Positions 23,120 to 34,204 of a DNA stretch of 64,000 bases are shown piece after piece. Where the stretch lies: NCBI RefSeq assembly GCF_030273125.1, contig NC_081517.1, forward strand, positions 23,071,631-23,135,630. The letters are read 5' to 3'. This stretch comes from Centropristis striata. Its lineage: Eukaryota > Chordata > Actinopteri > Perciformes > Serranidae. A program made the position numbers and the translations under genes. Within the stretch, counting starts at the first letter, position 1. Every line of letters starts with the position of its first letter. The notes below the pieces were generated by a model. That model had not been told where the DNA came from. It ran no database searches and worked only from the letters and a program-made list of their open reading frames with translations.

Positions 23120-23795
23120 AAACACCAAACGACTTCGGATGTGTTCATGAACTCACTGTGGACTTCCCACACCCTTTATTTTGAATACACACCTTTTCAA
23201 TTCCTTTTATTCAGTGTGTACAATATTTAAGCCTTTTATTTTGTAATAGCTCTCTTGTTTTTATAGATATCAACACCAAACCACTTCTGATGTGTTCATG
23301 AATTCATTGTGGATTTCCCACAACCCTTTGTCATTAAAAACTCTTTTTAATTTTTTAAAAAGGCATAAGTAATCAGTATATATAATTATTTCATATCTTA
23401 GGCTTTTATTTTGTAATAGCTCACTTGATTTTATAGATATCAACACTAAACCACTTCTGATGTGTTCATGAACTCATTGTGGATTTCCCACAACCCTTTA
23501 TTTTCAATAAACCCCCTTTTTTTTAAAGGCACAAGTAATATGTGTGTATAGTTCTTTCATATATAAGGCCTTTCTTATTTGATAGCTGTTTGAATCAGTC
23601 ACAACCCTTTAGTTTCAAGCAAAACCTTTACAAGTTGTTTAGATATAAGGAGCAATAAGCGTGTATATTCTATTCATACTTAAGGCTTTTATTTTTTAAT
23701 AACTCACTTGTTTTTCTACATATCGACTTCAAAACACTTCTGATGTGTTCATGAACTCATTATGACGTTTCCACAGCTTCTTGCTTTCCTTTAAA
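23120..23795 (+). repeat. Dispersed internal repeat of the fold-back element
   Basis: The motif cttctgatgtgttcatgaa (or a one-base variant) followed by cattgtgga and cccacaaccctt recurs near 23132, 23284, 23454 and 23733, each preceded by ttttgtaatagctc-like sequence in the last three. A decayed unit lies near 23575-23620. Inverted copies are in the right arm near 24240 and 24410. Confidence 0.85.
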
Positions 23796-24749
23796 ACCCT
23801 TACAAGATTCTTAGACATCATTCATTTCTTTACACTTCTCATTTTTTATTTTGACTTCACTGTTCTTTTTCTTCAAAATTTCTGCTGTTAATTCAGGTCA
23901 AGCATGCAAATTGTCATTCAAGCATGACACATACAACCTTTCAGGTAGTTTAGCATTAATTGCAAGCTGTTAAAGCAAAGTGAATAAACAAAAATATGAT
24001 TACTACAGCCACAAGTATGCATCTGTACTTGACCATCAGCTCGTGATGCGATGATGAACAGAAAATCGAGAACAATTATAGCAAGCAATAGTGAGGAGTT
24101 AAAATACTAAGAGCAGTCTTTGTCTTTTGTTGAACATAGTCATATATAAATTGGGCTGCACAGTAATTAAATACGTAAATTACATTTTTATTCATTGTCT
24201 TACAGATGTCTTATGATTGGTGACACACACCAATAAAGGTTGTGGGAAATCCACAATGAATTCATGAACACATCAGAAATGGTTTGGTGTTGATATCGAT
24301 AAAAACAAGAGAGCTATTACAAAATAAAAGGCTTAAATATTGTACACACTGAATAAAAGGAATTGAAAAGGTGTGTATTGAAAATAAAGGGTGTGGGAAG
24401 TCCACAGTGAGTTCATGAACACATCAGAAGTCGTTTGGTGTTTATTAGATGAATTTCCAGTGAGTTATTAAAAATAGAAAAGAAAGACGTTGCACTTTTG
24501 CGACGGTCCCTAAGCACTCTGGCTGCCGTTGGGCACTAGGACGTATATTCGGCCCGGTTACTTTAATCTTTCGCCAGACTCGCTGATTTTGGGGAGTTGA
24601 TCAAGCCTGTGAAATGTCAGTCTTAGTTTTCTGTACAAAATAAAACCATCCTGGGGGAAATTGGTGCGGTTTTCGTGATGCTATTCCAGTTAGAACGCCG
24701 GAAAATAGGCGAATATCGCTCCTCCATTGCTCCTCTTCTTTCGTCAGTA

Positions 24750-24855
24750 TCTCGGGATCTCGCAAAAGTATCTCAGGATCTCGCAAAAGTATCTCGGGAT
24801 CTCGCAAAACTATCTCGGGATCTCGCAAAAGTATCTCAGGATCTCGCAAAAGTCC
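24750..24855 (-). repeat. 21-bp tandem array, right arm (five units)
   Basis: Five units of the same 21-bp repeat as the left arm but inverted; unit number differs between arms (five against nine), so the arrays have changed independently after the arms formed. Confidence 0.93.
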
Positions 24856-25020
24856 GTCCTTTTTTTTTTTCACCCATCATTTTTTTTTTTTTCACCCATC
24901 TTTTTTCACCCCCCCCCCCCCCCCCGTGTCCCCTGGGGGGCTCCGTAGTCATGTGAGTGCTTTATGTGGGAAATAAAAATAAAATAAAAAATAAAAATAA
25001 GAAGTGATTTAAAAAAAAAA

Positions 25021-25320
25021 AAGTGTTGCAGGTTTGAATCCAGTGGAGTTTGCATGTTCTCCCCAAGTGGGCTCTCTCTGGGTCCTCCGGCTTCCTCCTT
25101 CAGTTCAAAAACATGCAGCTTAGGTTTAATTGGAGACTCTTAATTGCGCATAGGGGTGAATGAGAGCATGAATGGTTGTCTGTCTCTATTCCCTGATAGT
25201 ATGGTAACCTATCCAGGGTGTACCCGCCTCTCGCCCAATGTGATGTGGGAATGTTGGATTGGCTCCAACCCCCCATGACCTGAACTCAGATAAGCGGTGA
25301 ATGATATGAATTAATTAATT
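25021..25320 (+). mobile_element. SINE-like fish repeat
   Basis: Contains ggtttgaatcc (B-box-like), gtttgcatgttctcccc, cggcttcctcc, aaaacatgcag and a 3' part with ggctccaacccccc and gataagcggtga, a sequence order seen in a widespread fish SINE. Copy is diverged and lacks a clear target duplication. Confidence 0.7.
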
Positions 25321-25464
25321 TGTATGGTGCTATCACGCCTGAAGTCAGTTGGATGACTATGAAAACTGCCTTTATTGTGCTTGCATTCTGGTGTTGCTCA
25401 GCGTGGCAAGGATGTTGCTCCACTTTCTCCAGTCCCTGAGTTTTGGTTGCCAATAGCTCTAGAG

Positions 25465-26262
25465 CAGAGGTCGGCAACCTTTACTAACAAAAGAGTCATT
25501 GTTGGCCAAATTTCCAAAAAAATTCAGAATGTAGCCGCAAACCTTATTTTCAGCCTTACAGGAAAGATAAAACAGAGTAAAACTGAGTCTAAATTAGCCT
25601 ACCAACATTACTAATAGATCATAATGAGCATTTATTATTATGTTTTTCTCAGATTGAGAAAGACCCAAATGCAAATGAGGCTGGACACCGGAGAAATACC
25701 TCAGGAGATGATGATGTTGTTGTTGATGTTGGGGACCAATGTGGTTGACACTTCACCTGAAATTGCCTTCTGTTGCACTATTTTTTGTTTTGATTTATTT
25801 TTAGATATATATATATTGAGGCCGTGATCTGTTGTATGTATGTGTGTCGGAATGTATTGTTTTTTTATGTCTTTTATACACCTAGACTGCAACCAAATTG
25901 CCCAAGTTAGGACAAATAAACTATACTTGACTTGACTTGAGATTTGAATAGAAAGCTATCCTAGCTAGGGAAATTGAAAACTAGACTTGAAGTTGGCAAA
26001 ATGAAAAGGTTACACTGGACCGTAGACTTTTGCAAGCTATGATCCACAGCTGACACATACGTTTAAAAAAAATGTAAATACCATATATAAGCTACACATT
26101 TTTACGATAAAGAATACAGATTGCTTTGGACCAATGAAAAATGAAAATGTAAAGAAATGAACGTTTCATTTTGTATGCATTTTTTGTCACAGCCACAGGG
26201 AGCCACTGCAGACAGCCTGAAGAGCCACATGTGGCCCCAGAGCCGCAGGTTGCCTACCCCTG
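25465..26262. mobile_element. hAT element (cagrggtcggcaacc family), copy 1
   Basis: Inverted ends cagaggtcggcaacc and ggttgcctacccctg; flanks ctctagag (25457-25464) and ctctaggg (26263-26270) are an 8-bp duplication with one mismatch. Shares blocks such as gacttgaagttggcaaaatg with 27688-28344. About 300 bp at 25640-25935 absent from the other copy ends in aataaactatacttgacttg, like a LINE 3' end inserted into it. Confidence 0.85.
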
Positions 26263-26795
26263 CTCTAGGGAAGCACCACTCAATCCACTCCTCCATCAGT
26301 AGACCACCCAGAAGGTTTAAAGAAACTTTAAATGTTTCCATTTTTTAGTAGATTTTAGCTAGTTAATTAGTTAATGTTAGGCTACTTTGTATCAGTTGAC
26401 CAGTTGTTGTTTGGCGAAGTAACTGGTGCCAGAAGAAAAATGTAGTGAAGTAAAAAGTATTTGCCTCAAACATATAGTCGAGTAAAAGTATAAACCAACA
26501 TAAAATGGAATTACTTAAAGTACAAGTATGTCAAATTGTAATTAAGTGAATGTACATACTTTGAGTACACACACTAGAATTTATTTTGACTCAATCCCAA
26601 ATACACCATCCTGCCGCCCTAAATACTCACTAGAGCACTACATGTGGATTAATCCCTCGCTGGCAAGTCTCCTACAAATACACTATTTCCTCCTGTATGT
26701 TTGACAGAAACTACAAAGACAAGCCGTTTTAGGAAATGACTGATGCTTTTTTTTTTTAACAGAAGCTATATATCTGTGAGGAGTTGTTTTTAGTA

Positions 26796-27012
26796 CAGTA
26801 GTGTTCAAAATAATAGCAGTCCAATGTGACTAACCAGTTTAATCCAGGTTTTTAGTATATTTCACCCCTTTCAACTAATTGCCCAATTGCACAGCCTTAA
26901 GAGCTGCATATCACGAATGCTGGGTCTTGTTGGTTTTCTGAGAATCTACTGCACCTACTGGTACCTTGTTTGCCATGTAGCAATAAAAATAGACTAAAAA
27001 CCTGGATTAATC
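26796..27012. mobile_element. Tc1-type MITE related to 17433-17990
   Basis: Begins cagtagtgttcaaaataata after TA and shares the next 40 bases with the deleted Tc1 element; a block with tttgccatgtagcaataaaa and aaaaacctggattaat follows in inverted order. The right terminal repeat is incomplete. Confidence 0.7.
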
Positions 27013-27217
27013 ATACACTATGTATACAGACGGGAAGTCATAAAAATCAAGGTGGTCAATAAAGAAAAAAGTATAAAGCATCAAATAAGAGCTGAGGAGG
27101 TAAATATGGTTTATTACGGTTTGGAGAGCTAGTGTTTGAAGTTGCTTTGTGTAGGTTGAAATGATTGAATGCATTTCAACCAAAAGTAAACGATATGTCA
27201 GAAAAACAGACAGATAC

Positions 27218-27281
27218 CTTCCACTTCATGTATGTCGTCCTCCTTGTGCTGAGCGCCTGTGTCTTTCAGACATCTCTGGTC
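27218..27281 (-). CDS. 64-nt internal exon of the zinc-finger locus
   Basis: Minus-strand exon with acceptor tcctctttccag (AG at 27282-27283) and donor GTATCT at 27216-27217 and beyond. It reads without stops as about 21 codons plus one base: DQ, then CLKDTGAQHKED, DIHEVE. It opens in phase 0, matching the end of exon 2 (35955), and closes in phase 1, matching the start of exon B (21466) and also exon A (6935). Short acidic exons of this kind often precede the finger exon in fish zinc-finger genes. Too short to identify by family alone; exon support comes from both splice sites and phase. Confidence 0.75.
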
Positions 27282-27687
27282 CTGGAAAGAGGAGGCAGGC
27301 ATTTAGCCAACATTAATAACCCACAAGGCCCGCCACGTTAAATCATCATTATTTCAAATAAGAGCCATTGGGTTTGTTTAAATTAAGAAAAACTACATTT
27401 CTCATTATGCTTTGCACCCATAAAACTTTTGGTTTAGCAGTTTGTTTAAGAAAGTAAGCTGGTTTATGTTTTTACACCGTACATGGAATAAAATGTATGT
27501 GTAAATAACCTGTTCTTTGGTGATGTCATGGCTCTGATTATATATCTGATGATCTGATAAATCTCAGTGGCAGAAGATCTAAAGTGTAAAATCACACCGC
27601 TCAATGATTTTCTACTTCTGTGGAAACTTCACTTCCACTATTTAAACCAGTTCACTGCAGAACACGGTGAGAGCATGCCACATAGGT

Positions 27688-28344
27688 CAGGGGTCGGCCA
27701 TTGTTGGCCAAGTAGGAGAAAAATTGTCGGAATTGAGCCGCAAACCTTATTTTGAATGAAAATAAAATAGCCTACTAAGTCTAAATTAGTCTACTAACAT
27801 GACTAATTGGTCAAAATTAGCATTTATTAATAAGATGTTGGTGTTTGTAATCGAAAGCTAGTCAAGCTAGGGAAACTCAAAAGTAGACTTGAAGTTGGCA
27901 AAATGTATAGGTTAAGGCTTTTTAAGATTTTCGTAAGCATGGAAAAAATGATTAGACCATTGAATAATGAAGAGCTGATATCTAGCCATTTTCCATGGTT
28001 TTTCTTGATAATGATTTTGGTTATTATTAAAAGAACATGTAAAATGTCTAGATATCTGCTCTTGAATTAAACTCCTATCATATATCTTTGTTGTTATCAT
28101 TATATTTGTCCAAACAAATGTACCTTTAGTTGTACCAGGCATTAAAATGAACAAGAAACTAAAGAAAACAAGGGTGGTCTAATCAGGTTTTCCATGACTG
28201 TATGTTAAAAAGAAATGCTTTATTGCCGTATATAAGCTTAACATTTTTATAATTGAAGAAGATAAATTGCAGCCACGTGGAGCCACTGCAGACGGCCAGA
28301 AGAACCGGGAGTGTGGCGCCAGAGCCTCAGGTTGCCGACCCCTG
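27688..28344. mobile_element. hAT element (caggggtcgg family), copy 2
   Basis: Ends caggggtcggcca and gttgccgacccctg. Flanking 8-mers acataggt and acacagtg agree at only about five positions, so the duplication is poor or eroded. Internally similar to 25465-26262. It contains a further insertion at about 27936-28200. Confidence 0.75.
27936..28200. mobile_element. Tc1-type MITE nested in a hAT element
   Basis: Ends catggaaaaaatgattagacca (left, shown for 20 bases as catggaaaaaatgattagac) and, inverted, catggaaaacctgattagac (right, next to tccatgactgta). The block is absent from the sister hAT copy at 25465-26262. Confidence 0.65.
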
Positions 28345-28683
28345 ACACAGTGGATTCAAAATTTAAAAAAATAATAATTTTGTAGTAGAAAGTATCATCA
28401 CAGCAGCGATCATTCTTGGTTAATATGAATTCTTATTAGAAAGCAAAACGTGATGAAATGATTTTCATTCAAATCTTTATTATTTGGATGGAAAATTGAA
28501 ATCTGAATATGAACAAGGAGACACACCCCTTGTTACAGAACTCATTAACATTCAAAAATAAGTGACAAGAAAATACTGTATGTAAAACCGTTGGCATTAT
28601 GTAAAAGGTCTTTTGCTAAGAAACTTTAACCCTAACTGTAAAACTTTGGGGCAACAGTGCTGAGAGAAGTGCGGTCCTGGTTT

Positions 28684-29676
28684 TCAATGCTGGATCTTCT
28701 GGTGCCGCTTGAGGTTGCTGGGGTGGGAGAAGCGTCGGTTGCAGATGGAGCAACTGAACGGCCTTTCTCCAGTGTGGACATTGCGATGTATGTCCAACTG
28801 GCTCTGGCACACAAAGCTTTTTCCGCAGAGCTCGCAGGTGAAGGGCTTCTCCCTGGTGTGTCTGGCCATGTGCTTCTGCAGGTCGGACTCATGGAAGAAG
28901 CGCTTTGTGCAGCTGGTGCAGCCGTACGGCCGCTCCGTGGTGAAGGCGTGGTAGAAATCCAGGTGGAAGCTGCTGAAGGGCTTGTGGTGGCTGTGGTTGT
29001 GTTGGCTTGCAGGGTAGCGCAGAGCCACAGAGGAGTTAACAGTGGTGGTAGCTCCACCACTCGGTGTTCTTGGAGTTTCATCATGTGGGACAACGGTCCA
29101 TGACTTCACCTGCGCTGGCCCGTGTCCTGCTTGTCCCAGCCCAGCACACTGGATCATGGGTGATGTGCTTTCTTCATGTCCGTCTCTCCCTCTGTCCACT
29201 TCTCTCTTTATCTGGTCTACATCTGACCACCCACACTCCTCTCCCTCTTTGTCTGACGTCTCTCCATCAATGACTATCACCTCAGCCTCATTATCTTTCC
29301 TGCTGTCCATTACTTCATCACAAGAAGCGGGCACAGCGTCCCCACTTGGCGTAATGCCAGTGTCTGAGTTCAGCTGCTCACTGTCCCCTGTTCTGACATC
29401 ACTTCCTGTTAGCTCCAGCTGGGATCTATGCGTAGTGTCACTACTGCTGCTGTCAATTTCAGCTGTCTTGCCGACAACAAAGGTGAGGGTGTCAGTTCCA
29501 CTGACCTCCATTTCGCTGCAGGGTCTGACGTCCGTAAGGGCAGTGGGGACAGACGTGTTGCTATAGTCCTCTCCTCTTCTGTTGGTGGAGGCGTCTGCTG
29601 CCGGCTCCTGGTTCATGGGCTCCGTCTCCACCCTTCCCTCCACCTTGACGATAAGCAGCTCCTCAGGCTCTGCTGG
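28684..29676 (-). CDS. C2H2 zinc-finger terminal exon C (three fingers)
   Basis: Terminal exon read on the minus strand, from a tandem acceptor (tcagccag: AG at 29677-29678 or 29673-29674) to TGA at 28684-28686. With the upstream acceptor it opens in phase 0 as PAEPEELLIVKVEG, fitting exon 2, which ends in phase 0. The N-terminal ~220 residues are acidic and rich in S, T and D. Three C2H2 fingers end the protein; linkers are TREKP and TGERP, and the last finger has an H-x4-H pair directly before the stop. With exons 1 and 2 the model gives 467 aa. Three fingers is few for the family. Exact orthology is not assignable from this text. Confidence 0.87.
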   Translation of the reverse strand, partial: PAEPEELLIVKVEGRVETEPMNQEPAADASTNRRGEDYSNTSVPTALTDVRPCSEMEVSGTDTLTFVVGKTAEIDSSSSDTTHRSQLELTGSDVRTGDSEQLNSDTGITPSGDAVPASCDEVMDSRKDNEAEVIVIDGETSDKEGEECGWSDVDQIKREVDRGRDGHEESTSPMIQCAGLGQAGHGPAQVKSWTVVPHDETPRTPSGGATTTVNSSVALRYPASQHNHSHHKPFSSFHLDFYHAFTTERPYGCTSCTKRFFHESDLQKHMARHTREKPFTCELCGKSFVCQSQLDIHRNVHTGERPFSCSICNRRFSHPSNLKRHQKIQH

Positions 29677-29721
29677 CTGAGAGGAAAAAACAGATTAAAA
29701 ACAGCTAACTCATATGAGAAC

Positions 29722-30250
29722 TAGGGCCGGGACTTTAACGCGTTAATTAAGATGAATTAATTACACAAAAATTAATGCGTTAAAAAAATTGATGCATTTT
29801 AATTGCACTTATTTTTGTTTCAGGTGGACCAATTATACTGGAGCACCAACTAGTGTTCATGAGTTCAGACAACAACAAACCACAGTGAACATGAAGGAAG
29901 AAGCTGATGAGAGCGCTTTGGTTGGCCCCGTGGATGATGGGACATTTTGTTACTAAAAACTAACGGATGGAAGCGTCGATAAGAGCATGGTTGTGTTGCT
30001 ATGCAACAAGGAATTCACATATCACAGCAGCACATCCAGCCTCAAGTATCACCTCAATGCTAAACATATAGCAGCTAGCATGGACGCTAATCTGGTATTC
30101 AACTTTATACTAAAAATCCATATGAAAAAAATACTTCTCACTGTCCTCAGGTCAAATATTTATATGCGATTAAAATGCGATTAATTTCGATTAATTAATT
30201 ACAAAGCCTCTAATTAATTCGATTTTTTTTTTAATCGAGTCCCGGCCCTA
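29722..30250 (+). mobile_element. hAT element with BED-finger remnant, copy 1
   Basis: Ends tagggccgggact and agtcccggcccta, with a perfect 8-bp duplication atgagaac at 29714-29721 and 30251-30258. Inside, about 29960-30085 reads as a decayed BED-type zinc finger (LLCNKEF, then SSTSSLKYHLNAKH), typical for ZBED-related hAT transposases. The catalytic part is missing. It sits in the intron just upstream of exon C. Confidence 0.92.
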
Positions 30251-30407
30251 ATGAGAACAAATCATTCTTGTCAACAAAAATCCCATCATCAAACAATAAT
30301 AAATATCAAGCAGATAAAGAATAACCGAGGTTAGGACAAAACAAGATATAGGCACATAATCAAGGGAGGGAAACCAATGTCTCCTGACAGAGATTCATAT
30401 CTCTCCA

Positions 30408-31126
30408 TTAACCCTCTATCAGGTGAAGAACTATATTTGGTAACTTCAGTGGATATCTAAATGGGTCCCCATGTCTCTCCGTTTGGTCGTAGAACCACAT
30501 GGATTTCTTCCAGCTAATCAGCAAAGATCAGGCTACGTCACAGACGGTGACACCATGACATCTGACCAATCAGTATGATGATAATATAATAATGTTAACT
30601 TTATTGACCTGGACCTCCAATGTAAAGATGAAAAATTTAGAAAAAAAATCTGCAAGAAACAGTCGTACAAACAGAGTTATTCTTCAACGACTTGTACGAG
30701 GAGAACTTGACTATGACGGCGTATTAGGGCATATTAAGTATGAATAAAAATAAAGATACAAAACCGGGGGAGGAGGGGGGGTAATATTTCGAGAAAAAAG
30801 TTGCAAATTTACCAATTTAAAGTGGCAAATCTACAAGAAAAAAGTTGCAGATTAAATAGATTAAAAGTGACAAATCTGTGCGAAAAAAACAACTTTTTTT
30901 CCCGCAGAGTCACCACTTTAAATCTCATAAATCTGCACATTTTTTATCTCAGATTTGCCACTTTAATCTTGTCAACTTTTTTCTCAAAATATTACCCCCC
31001 TCCCCCGGGTCTGTTTTAAAAAATTTATTTTTATACATTCTGGCTGTATGTAATATCCTCCAATATTCTCTAGGGTTGAAATTTGGAATTTGCAAGTATT
31101 TCAACGAGTGCCCTATTAAGGGTTAA
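30408..31126. mobile_element. piggyBac-type non-autonomous element
   Basis: TTAA at 30408-30411 and 31123-31126 bracket ends ccctctatcagg and taatagggcac (inverted at the right as cctattaaggg), the piggyBac arrangement. An inner palindrome at about 30764-31012 has G-rich ends (ccgggggagg, cctcccccggg) and arms with gagaaaaaagttg; it may be a separate insertion. Confidence 0.8.
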
Positions 31127-32205
31127 AGAACATGTAGTAATGGAATTATAGTTTTCCATTGTGCTGTCATGCTAAATAAGTAATAAAAAGTATAAGTAAA
31201 AGTTAACATGAAATAAAGGTCCTGGGCTATAGCTTGCTAAGTTTAAAGACAGTGATATATATGGTCTCATATGAAACTACTATTTAAAGAGTTATAGTAA
31301 AAGATATTTACAGACAAATATCCATTATTGCAACCTTATCTTCAGACAAAAAAAAACAGAAAGCAAACAACTGCAATTATTGACAATATGTTGCATGATG
31401 AATTCATTTTCAAATTGATTGACAGTCTAACAAAACAAGATGCTTTGTAATTAATTGATGCACTAACCCTAGTAGCATGCACTACATGTAGTTTGATTAA
31501 TAGAAACTTACTGTCACATCACATCCCTTGGTTCACAAAGCTCCATTTTATAACTGACCAATGTATTTTTTATACATTTTTGTCTTGGCATGAAATATTA
31601 TCATTAACTGTTCAGTCCTTTGCTGTTGTCATTTGTCTTTGGATTTTAAAAGCATTTCAATTATGAACACACACACATGTTTAATCATACTCTGCACTAT
31701 AGTGATTAAATGGTTGGTTGGTTGGTTGGTTGGTTGGTTGGATGGATGGATGGATTTATTTCAAAAAGGTTTAAAAAAAGAAAATAAAAAACCCCAGATA
31801 AAAGCAAACAGGCCTTACACCTAAGTGCAATGATGATAAGGAAAACCTATGCTTATAAGGAAAGATATGGTTTTTATATGTTAACATAAGGTTGTGGCTT
31901 GTAATTATTTTAATGGTTATGCAAAAACAAATACACAGTGCTGCAGATTATATTGGTGGTTTTCAGGATAAAAATTGGTGTATTGATCTCTCTTTGAGTC
32001 AGTGCACTGTACAGATGCACCAAGCCAAGACTTCACAGTGCCTTTTCATATTTATCTTCAGGCTAAAAAAAACAAAACAATCTTTCTCTTTGTTGCATAT
32101 TTAAGCACATTTTAACAAAACTGCAATAATAATGGAGAGTAATTTTTGTCACAATAACCGTGATAAAAATCTTCATACTATTTTCATCTCTACACTGGGT
32201 AATGA
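31127..32205. other. No gene recognised; TGGT/TGGA microsatellite
   Basis: AT-rich sequence with a tandem tggt repeat turning into tgga at about 31708-31755. No supported exon. Confidence 0.5.
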
Positions 32206-32420
32206 TTAAGATTAATTACTTTATTAATCCCACAATGGGGAAATTCAACCTCTGCATTTAACCCATCCTTTTTTACACACAAGTGAACACACCATGCAAG
32301 GAGCCATGGTCAGCACATTACTGCACCCGGGGAGCTGTGCAGGGGGTTAGGTGCCTTGCTCAAGGGCACTTCAGTCCTTGACTGAGGTCAAGTCGCCGGT
32401 TCGAATCCCGGTCAGTACAC
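32206..32420. mobile_element. SINE-like fish repeat
   Basis: Words ttaatcccacaatggggaaa, cccggggagctgtgcagggg, ttgctcaagggcacttcag and ggttcgaatcccgg follow one another as in a widespread fish repeat with a tRNA-like B box. Orientation and ends uncertain. Confidence 0.6.
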
Positions 32421-33403
32421 ATATCACATATCAATGTATGACCTTGTTTTTATTTATCTCTGGAAAAGTGAGGAAACTGAGGAAAAAGTTAGGACACCCT
32501 ACCCATTAATAGTTAGTGTTAGCCCCTTTGGCTGAAATAACTTCATTGAGATGTTTCTTATAGCCATCTAACAGTCTCTGGCGTTGGTCTGAAGAAAGTT
32601 TGCTCCACTCCTCAACGAAGAATTCTTTAGCTGGGGGATGTTTGAAGGGGTTCTTGCATGTACAGCCCATTTCAAGTCACTCCACAGCATCTGACTCAGC
32701 CATTTCAGGACTCTCCATTTCTTAGTTTTCAGCCAGTCCTTGTTGGCTTTACTGGTATGTTTTGGGTCATTGCCATGTTACAGGACCCAGTTCCACTTCA
32801 GCTTTCATTTTTTTTTTTACAGATGGTCTCCTCATGCATCCTCTGATTCACTGTAGAATTCATGGTGGTTTCTATAATGATGAATTGGCCAGGTCCTGCT
32901 GCAGCAAAGCATCCCCAAACCATGACACTTCCCCCTCCATGCTCCACAGTTGGTATGAGCTTCTTTCCCTGGAATGCTGTATGTGATTTGCGCCAAACAT
33001 GTCCTCTGTTCTGGTGTCCAAATAATTCTGGTGTCCAAAAAATTTTAGACTCCAAAGTTTACATTTACTCTGGCAAACTTCAGTCTGGCCTTCATGTTTC
33101 TGTGAGAGAGCAAATTTGTGCAGTCTCTTTCTTTTTTTATCCCACGATTTTGTAACCCATTTATTAATGACCCAGTTACCTATATCATGATCCTGGGTGC
33201 TACCTCGTCCCGAACTGCAGGCAGCAACAAAAATATTAAGCCCCAATCTCGACTGGATCTGCAAAAATACCACAGGCTGCTCAAATTATGGGCTTATTAT
33301 GGTGACAACACCTCTACAACCTACACCTAAACAACCTTTCACCCCTGACTAATTGGACACCCCTGAAAACAATTTACCTAATCATGTTTTAAATTGAATT
33401 AAA

Positions 33404-34195
33404 TTGGATCTAAATTATTTTGATAATCTCTTTGAAATCATAAGAATAAAACCCAATCTCACTAGTAAAGAAAATTTGGCATTAAAACAATTAATTGAAA
33501 ATAAAGAAATACTCATTAAACCAGCAGACAAAGGCAGTGTTGTTGTCATTATTGACCTCGAACAGTCCCTGTGGGAGGGCCAGAGACAATTTAACAACCC
33601 CAAATATTACACCAAACTACAAAAAACAATTTACTCCGAAACATTTATCCAAATTACCCAAATTTTTCAAAAGACGACAAAAATCAATGCAAAACAAAGA
33701 AATTATTTAATTGGCGATTCCCAACCCAGACCAAGACGGTTCCATTTATTACCCAAAATTCACAAAAATCCGGCTGATTGGAGCAAACCCTTCAAAATTC
33801 CCTGGACGCCCTATTGTCTCCGATTGTAGCAGTGAATCTTATAGATGACTATTTTATCAACCCCCTGGCCCCCTGGCCAAAACACACCAAAGCTACATCA
33901 AGGATACATATGATTTTATTGAAAAAATCTAAAATTTGAATATTCCCACAGCATCCCTATTTTTTTTTTTACAATTGATGTGGACGGTCTATACACAAAC
34001 ATAGACATTCAGCAAGGGATCAGGCTATCAGGGAGGCCTTCTCCAAATCCTGAGACAAAAAGAGACTGATAAATAATTACTACAATTACTTGAAATCAAT
34101 CTGACCAGAAATTATTATGAATTAAATGACCAATATTACCTACAGATTAAAGGCAAGAAATTTGCACCTGCATATGCAGACATTTTTATGACCTC
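33404..34195 (+). pseudogene. Penelope-like reverse transcriptase fragment
   Basis: About 140 codons are open at 33404-33829 and show the conserved ILIKPADKGS motif and the following VVIID stretch, then LPKIHK, as in Penelope-like retroelements of fish. Downstream in other frames are matches to reverse-transcriptase motifs: an IDVDGLYTNI stretch near 33975 and YYLQIKGKKFAPAYADIFM near 34130-34190. At least two frameshifts and several stops break it. Both ends are missing; a SINE abuts on the right. Confidence 0.8.
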
Positions 34196-34204
34196 CCGTC
34201 AGTC

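Larger units (their letters stand above)
22504..24947. mobile_element. 2.4-kb fold-back element with long inverted arms
   Basis: Left arm 22504 to about 23328 and right arm about 24238-24947 are inverted copies over roughly 700-800 bp. Ends are tacggagccccc and ggggggctccgta, flanked by the same 6 bp gtcatg at 22498-22503 and 24948-24953. Order in each arm from the outside: end, G-tract with gacacgggg, A-rich words with gatgggtg, a 21-bp tandem array, a conserved ~150-bp segment, then a block with cgcaaaagtgcaacg. The ~900-bp centre is AT-rich with further copies of an arm repeat and no transposase. It resembles fold-back type non-autonomous DNA transposons; the superfamily is not identified. 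Confidence 0.85.

Noticed and set aside
29042..29566. Long plus-strand open frame opposite zinc-finger exon C
   Set aside because: Shadow of the acidic, serine-rich coding strand; the minus strand has fingers, splice site and stop.
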